Of a stretch of DNA of 64,000 nucleotides, positions 58,095 through 64,000 are shown one piece after another (position 1 is the first letter of the stretch; the number at the start of each line of letters is the position of its first letter). The position numbers were made by a program, and so were the translations under genes. The notes under the pieces are model-generated. The model saw nothing but the letters and a program-made list of their open reading frames with translations, did no database searches and had not been told where the DNA came from. Origin of the DNA: Parasponia andersonii (Eukaryota; Streptophyta; Magnoliopsida; Rosales; Cannabaceae); contig JXTB01000019.1 of NCBI GenBank assembly GCA_002914805.1, positions 1,759,344 through 1,823,343 of the forward strand, read 5' to 3'.

Positions 58095-58198
58095 CCATGC
58101 TCGCATATGTTTCACAGTAATTGCATATGGAGCTGGCTTGGGACGAGGCATAATTGCCCTTATGTTGCTTTGAGATGCCTATTTTTGACTTCAATTAG
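58095..58198 (+). pseudogene. RING-H2 E3 ligase, 3' part beyond the retroelement
   Basis: Joined to the 5' part, the sequence gives M-P-C-S-H-M-F-H-S-N-C, then ten residues, then C-P-Y. This supplies RING ligands three to seven with standard spacing (C-x-H-x2-H-x2-C-x10-C). After CPY two extra bases (GT at 58164-58165) break the frame. Skipping them gives the eighth ligand in CFEMPIFDFN and a TAG at 58196-58198, close to the CPxCRFEMP ending of many RING-H2 proteins. Confidence 0.8.
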
Positions 58199-58832
58199 AA
58201 GTGGCTAGCTTTTATTTAGTTTATGCTAACTTGTTTGTTTATTTGATGATATGATTGGAGTTGTTAATAATTAGTTATACTTGTAACCTGATGAAAATTT
58301 TTCAGAACAAGGATATAGTTAGAACAAGGATATAGTTAGACATTAATTAATTTCTAGACTTTGGAGGTAATGTATGCATGCATATACTAGTTTGGCTTCA
58401 AATTTATCTAGACATTGGTAAACTTACTTGAGAATTTTAGAAATGTTTGATTTCTCATCAAAAAATGAGATTTTGTTTTGTTTCTCTTAGTTGTTAATCA
58501 AAGTTACATTCAATCTTTTATGTTGAAGGGAAAACACTGATAAATATTATGCAACATAGATAGATAAATAACCGAAAAAAATAGTATGACGAAAAAAATC
58601 ATGAGACAATGAATAATTATATATATAGAAAAAATCATAAGACAATGAATAAATACTGATGGAATTTTATAAGTTTCAGTCATTGGAAAAGTAAAAATTA
58701 CAAATATAGTAGTATATATAAAAGTCTAATCAATCATCTAAACCATCACTATCACTAAGAACAATGTTTTCATCTGCATCACTAATGTCATCATTCACTC
58801 ATCATCATCCTCTAATTCTTCCTCATCCATAC
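58199..58832. other. gene-free stretch before the solo LTR
   Basis: It contains a 17-bp tandem pair (AGAACAAGGATATAGTT, about 58303-58336). On the minus strand near 58735-58830 there is an acidic open segment (NDDISDADENIVLSDSDG and a stop) that resembles the acidic tail of some plant transposases. This is too short to call. Confidence 0.4.
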
Positions 58833-59090
58833 TGTAAAACCCCTGATTTTTTGGTCTTTTGACCATTAGAAATTTAAAAAATATAATAATAAATTACTTA
58901 AATTTGAATTTGGGTTTATTTGAAAGAATTTTCAAAACATGGGTTAATTTGCAATTTTTGTGGACTTATATGAGAGAATTTTTGAACTAAGGGTTTAGTT
59001 GCATAACTAGGCACCCATTAAACGGGTGCCACATAGCCAAACTGAAAGTTTTAGCTCACTCTTTTTCTTCTCCTGATATCTTTTAGCTCT

Positions 59091-59092
<2 letters not shown>

Positions 59093-59130
<38 letters not shown>
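59093..59130. repeat. (CT)n microsatellite
   Basis: About nineteen CT units inside the solo LTR. Confidence 0.95.
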
Positions 59131-59135
<5 letters not shown>

Positions 59136-60599
59136 CAAAAGCTATCACTGCAACTTCTCTGTCGATGTTCTTCTCAGTCAAATGGAGCCGCGTCACCACC
59201 AGGATTGTGATGGCGACCTCCTATAACATCACCAACCAACGTTGCGCAACTGGTCGAGCTCCTGTTCACCGGCGATAAGAGATCGATGTCACAACCATTT
59301 TGTCTCTATCATTGTTTCAGGTGACTTCGAGCTACATTTTTAAGCTCCTCTGACTCGTCTCATCATAGGCAGTCGACTGGTAAGCATCTTGAAGCTTAAT
59401 ATTACCCAAATCAAAAATTGCCATTGAGAACTATTTTAAGCTTTTCGTTTTGTGAATTAAATTTTTAATCCGATCGTTAGATTATAAAATAAACCTCATA
59501 TTTTTGTTGTACCCATGAAAACATGAATTTTGAGATATATATTGACTATGTTTAGTGATCGGCACGAAAAAAGAGATCAATCGCCACTGATTTCACATTA
59601 CTTTGCATGCCATAAGGTCTGGTTCTGACTCAAGCACGAATTGGTCAAATTATATATCTAATCTTGCTAATTTGAGTGCTATGAATACAATCATAAGGTT
59701 TGTTTCACAATTTGAGACTCCGTTGGAAAATTGAATTTTCAAACCAAAGGATCGAGGGTTCGAAAAATGACCCTTGATCCTCCAAATGACATCAAATGTT
59801 CTCAATAGCATTGTAGCATGGTCTAGTTACTCTATTGAGTTAGGGATTCTATTACTTGATCTTAAAATTAGTTTAATTTTGATTTTCACATTTTTTTTGA
59901 ATAAATATGGAATTTTATGAAATGTTTAATAAAAATATGATTATATTTGTTTTGATATGATTTGATATTTAAATTGTCTGGGAGGTATGTCACACTGACT
60001 GACGTGTTAGTTATCTTGATTTGAACTATTTTCTGCAGGAATTAGATTTTATTAGTTTTTATGAAAACAATTTTTGTGCTGCTGAAATTTTTATGAATTC
60101 CAATTTTAATAAGAATTTAGTTTTGAGAACTGGACTTGATTAATTAAAAATATTATATGGCCTATTTATGATTTTATGGAAAATAATACATATTTTCATT
60201 CATGTCATACATATAATATTGTATGCATTCATTGCACCTACACAACGAACAGACTTACGGTACCCTTTTTAAGATATTCGGACTTATGGTATCCTATCTA
60301 GGATATTCAGACTACATGTTATACTCACGGTTATTAACATAGGTGACTCAGACATATTACACATGTTCAATCTTCCTTTTGAACGACTCACACTATATTG
60401 TATACTTACGGTTACTAGTATGGTGGCTCAGATATGTCATTGATTTTATTACTTGTTATATGCTTGATTTAAATAGATATGTATTGGATTTGATGTGATG
60501 TTTTACAAAAGTTTGGAATGTTTCAGCCTTTGGAAAAATGATTTTGATTTGAGGCGATGTTTTACAATGGTTTGAAGATACATTTGATGAGTGATTAAT

Positions 60600-62050
60600 T
60601 TACTCACAAATCAAGTATCATTTAACTCAAATAATTGTAAGTTCTCAAGTATTTTTATCGGTTTGATGTATTTTTACTTTGTTTTTGTAGTTCTTATGAA
60701 TAAATAAGAATCGAAAAAAATTGGTGACAAATATGGATATTTCAACCATTTAAGATGAAAGTTGAGTTCGATATGAATGCAACATAACAAAAATCAGGCA
60801 AAATAAAGCTAAAACAAAGAAATGGCACCCTCCAAGGAGAAAAGCTATCATGCTGAGTTCTAGAGCTGAGAGTGCTACGATATTGTAATAGTAGTACTGC
60901 GGCACTACCTAGAAAATTGAGAGACTAGAGCACTACGGCACTTACCAAGGAGCACAACGGTGCTACACAATGTCCAAAAGCACTTTTTTAGCAAGTTTTT
61001 AGAGCTAATCTAGACCATTGATAGCATCTGATCGAATAGTCGATATTCCACTCGGCCTAGGTCATCTTAGAGCCTCGTAAATATATCCTTAAGCCTCTAT
61101 TTCATATGTGGAGAGTTGGGGAGAAAATACAATAATGAAAGCTCAAAAATTCTAGAGAGGAAGGAGCATGGAGCAAAAATCTTGGAAATGATACTTGAGA
61201 GAATGGCTTGAAGAGATTGAAGCTTGAAGTTCTACCTTTATAAAAGAGTTTTTCTCATCCTCTTTCTCATCTTAATTTCATTTGAATTTTTTATTATGCT
61301 TGATTATTAAATATGTTTGGATGTATAAAGTTCTTGTTGTGATTAGTATTGGATTATTCTATGTTGAATTAATTATTATATACTTGTGATTTGATGTAAT
61401 TTAAACTTTGATTCTATGTCTTGATTTCTAATATGTTCTTTGATATTTTCCTTGAATTTATTTATGTTATTCTATGCTTAATACTTCTCAATCAATTAGC
61501 TACTAATTGGATGATTTGGAATCTAGAATTTGGCTTTGAGAAAGGGAATTTTAGAAATAATCTTAGGATAGTATAACCTAGGACTTGTAGAGTTTGAGAG
61601 AATCTATAATTCCTTTGAAGCTATGATTAAAGAATCATTGAACAAAATGAATTCTTAAATTGGAACTAGGATTTTGGAATGATTTCACTTAGCACTCGAG
61701 AGAATGAGTAAAAATTTCTTTGGGTTCTTAGCTTATAGACTAGGAATAATTGATTAAGATGGAATTGGTAATCAAAAGATATAGTTGATGGTTAGGTAAA
61801 TTTAATCCCCTAGAACATTTATGCATAGAAGTTTCTATATTTTATTTTTGTATTTATTCAATTATAAATTTATTTAGTTTAATTACCTAGATAAAATTAG
61901 ATTATGATAATTTCAGTACTTAGCGACTATTTAACACCCAATTTCTTGTGGTATCGACAACTCTCTTATCACTTTATTACTTGTATACGATCCGTGCACT
62001 TACGGTTATTTTATATCTTAGCATTTAGCGTAATAACCTTTAGACAATGT
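60600..62050 (+). mobile_element. probable nested LTR of an Athila/Tat-type gypsy element
   Basis: The segment ends with GTGGTATCGACAACTCTC, then TTACTTGTATACGATCCGTG and CACTTACGG. This set is typical of the 3' part of Athila/Tat/Ogre LTRs. The segment differs in character from the sequences on either side, which read as one LTR when it is left out (GATGTTTTACAATGG before, ATGTTTTCAAATGG after). Exact ends and target duplication were not found. Confidence 0.4.
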
Positions 62051-62769
62051 TTTCAAATGGATTTTTGGAAACTGTTTGAATATTTTACTAACTATGCAGG
62101 ACTTTAAAAGTAAGTATTTATATTAGTTACTGAGCATTTCTGTGCTCATCCTATACTTCCTCTCACTTTTAGGTATTTGTATATTTGAGGTGGTAGTCTC
62201 GATGGTTAGACAAGCTGCTTAACTTGTACCTATAGTCCTCTTTTTATTGCCTGGTGGGTATCTATATCTTGTTTGATTCCTCTTCCTCGTTCAAATATTT
62301 GGCCATGTTTGTTATTTTTACTAAGTGTATGTATGAGAACAATAATATTAAAAATAAGAGTACTTGGAATCATAGATGATTTTTGTAAATTATTTTGGAC
62401 TTTGGACTCATTTTACTAGACCTCATGATTTTAATTATATATTTTCTCGAGAAATTAATGAGAGGATTCCTAATTTTGAAATTTACTTACTTTTAAGGAC
62501 TAAAACTTAAAAATTCTAAGTACTTGATTTTCTGAAATTTTGAAAATCATTATTATTTACTATTTCAATTTAAAATTACTAAAAATCATGATTTTAGATT
62601 TCCAGTCGTGTCACATATACTCTATCAATATATCACGATCTAGTTTATCATTATTTATAAATTTATCGACATTTGGTTCTTTTGATGTAATGTTTTTACA
62701 TTAGGAAAGAAATGGGATACATCATTACTACATCTGAAGTATATTAAATGGGCTATTTACAAAATTCTA

Positions 62770-63155
62770 GGCCCAAGATACCAAAAATTGAAAAATCCCG
62801 CATGGACTGATTTTTTTTAAAAATCCCGGATTGATTTAGAAAAATATTACTTTTTAAAAGTATTATTAGAAAAATAACATTTTTAACAAATATTTAGAAA
62901 CATACCATTTTTCCTTTAAATTTGGTATTTTTCAATAGTACTCGAGGTAACCAGTTAGGTTACTTTGAGTAAACAATCCAGTTACTTGAAGTAACTGTTC
63001 AAGTTACCTCAAGTAACTCGACTAGTTACCTTAAGTATCTCATCAATTAATAAAAAGTGGTATTTTTATAAGTAAATCCGGGATTTTTCAGAACAATGTC
63101 AAATTTCGGGATTTTTCAAATTTTTTTGAAAAAATACCATAAAAAATCAAATTTC
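62770..63155 (-). mobile_element. short non-autonomous element, family with phased GTTAC motifs, member c
   Basis: In reverse it starts AAATTTGATTTTTTATGGTA and ends TTGGGCC, as members a and b do. Its flanks are inverted copies: GAAAAATCCCG, then AAAAATCCCGGATT, then a TTTAGAAAAATA-type tract on each side. The centre (62947-63034) is four 22-bp units of the form GTAAC-N7-GTTAC-N5 with little decay. It has no coding capacity. Confidence 0.65.
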
Positions 63156-63419
63156 CTCTTATTAAATCGCTCTCTCCAAGATTGACTATGAGGACAAAAT
63201 TTGAAGAGTTGTTATTGTGTAACAAATCAAACTCGATTTTTTAACTATCTAAAATATTTTATGAGTGTCGGTGACAAACATCTCAAATAACTTTTCAATT
63301 TGAATTGTTCACAGGGTTATCTATGTAAAACACTTGTTTCGTTTTAGAAGCAAGTATGAATTTATCATTTTTATACCACTTATCTTTGATGCAGACATTA
63401 ACGATGTTTTTTTTCTTAG

Positions 63420-64000
63420 TTATTCAGTTTCAGGTTTAGATAATTAATATATGCTTATTAATTATTAGTTTATTTACTTCTTACTATAAGTTAAATTTAT
63501 CCAATACTTGTTATTTTAGTTATTATCAATCATTATTTTTTTATTTTGTTTCTTTTTCCAATTATTAAAGTTTTATTTTATTTATTTATTATTTTCTTAT
63601 TCATTATTAATTTATTTACTTCTTACTATCAACTAAATTTATACGATACTTGTAAATTTATGATCATCAATCATTATTTTTTAATTTTTATTGCTTTCTT
63701 TAAATTATTGAAATTTAATTGTAGTTATTTATTAACTTCTTATTCATTATAATTTATTTACATCTTACCATAAATTGAATTAAAAAATGAAGATAATTTT
63801 ATTTATTATCAATAATTATATGTTAATTTTTATTATTTTCTTATTATTAAAAATTAGATTTAATTATTTGTTATTGTCTTTTTATTGTTAATATATATGT
63901 TCACTTATTCATTTATTTATTTCTCATTTTATATTAATTTCTTTATTAATAAATTTTTCTTTGTTAATTATATGTTAATTTTAATTGCTTTTATTATTAT
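63420..64000. repeat. diverged ~141-bp AT-rich tandem repeat
   Basis: TTTATTTACTTCTTACTA starts at 63469 and 63610, its variant TTTATTTACATCTTACCA at 63753, and a weaker copy lies near 63913. Between them AATCATTATTTTTTAATTTT-type and TTATTCATTA blocks repeat in the same order. The array continues past the right edge. Confidence 0.55.

Larger units (their letters stand above)
58833..62615. mobile_element. long solo LTR, probably gypsy (Tekay-like), with an insertion
   Basis: It begins TGTAAAACCCCTG and ends CAGTCGTGTCACA. The flanks are CATAC (58828-58832) and TATAC (62616-62620), a 5-bp target duplication with one C/T change. There is no coding domain. A (CT)n run and a GC-richer leader-like part follow near 59090-59400. 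The terminal sequences resemble LTRs of Tekay/Del chromoviruses. The 3.8-kb length includes a probable nested LTR at about 60600-62050. Confidence 0.65.

Noticed and set aside
1..64000. CRISPR arrays, operons, bacterial promoters, rRNA genes and intact tRNA genes
   Set aside because: None is present. Short tandem repeats here are microsatellites or retroelement arrays, and the genome is a plant nuclear one.

Overview
This window is nuclear DNA from a flowering plant, almost certainly a eudicot. It is strongly AT-rich, its genes have several exons with GT-AG introns, and it is full of degenerate LTR retrotransposons, foldback elements and microsatellites. Two isolated N bases (11609 and 28852) suggest a draft assembly.

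Five protein genes can be built exon by exon. In order they are: a two-exon cysteine-rich defensin-like peptide (4387-5496, minus); an eight-exon LAZ1-family (DUF300) membrane protein (13391-16718, minus); a three-exon DUF506 protein (23289-24226, plus); a four-exon GT8 glucuronosyltransferase of the GUX/PGSIP family (40329-44515, plus); and a five-exon plastid-type RimP/UPF0090 protein (46326-50354, plus). From memory, the last four families also lie together and in this order on Arabidopsis chromosome 1 (around At1g77220 to At1g77122). The window is therefore probably an orthologous gene block diluted by repeats. No metabolic or operon-like link between these genes is implied.

A sixth gene, an intronless RING-H2 E3 ligase (51283-58198, plus), is dead. 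It has two small frameshifts, and a 6.0-kb chromodomain Ty3/gypsy element is inserted between two zinc-ligand segments of the RING.

Repeats fill the rest. At the left edge is the 5' part of a minus-strand Ty1/copia element (1-1580). Solo LTRs lie at 44794-45355 and 58833-62615; the latter carries a probable nested LTR. Foldback elements lie at 5855-6330, 18557-20345, 29894-30786, 30908-32600, 33551-33900 and 36955-38090. tRNA-like SINE heads lie just upstream of the RimP gene and in its first intron. A family of short elements (9350-9657, 10083-10453, 62770-63155) carries GTTAC/GTAAC motifs phased at 22 bp; this is the least explained structure in the window. A diverged ~141-bp tandem repeat runs off the right edge.

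All calls come from reading the sequence. Exon joins were checked for frame and GT/AG borders, but family names rest on remembered motifs, not on searches.
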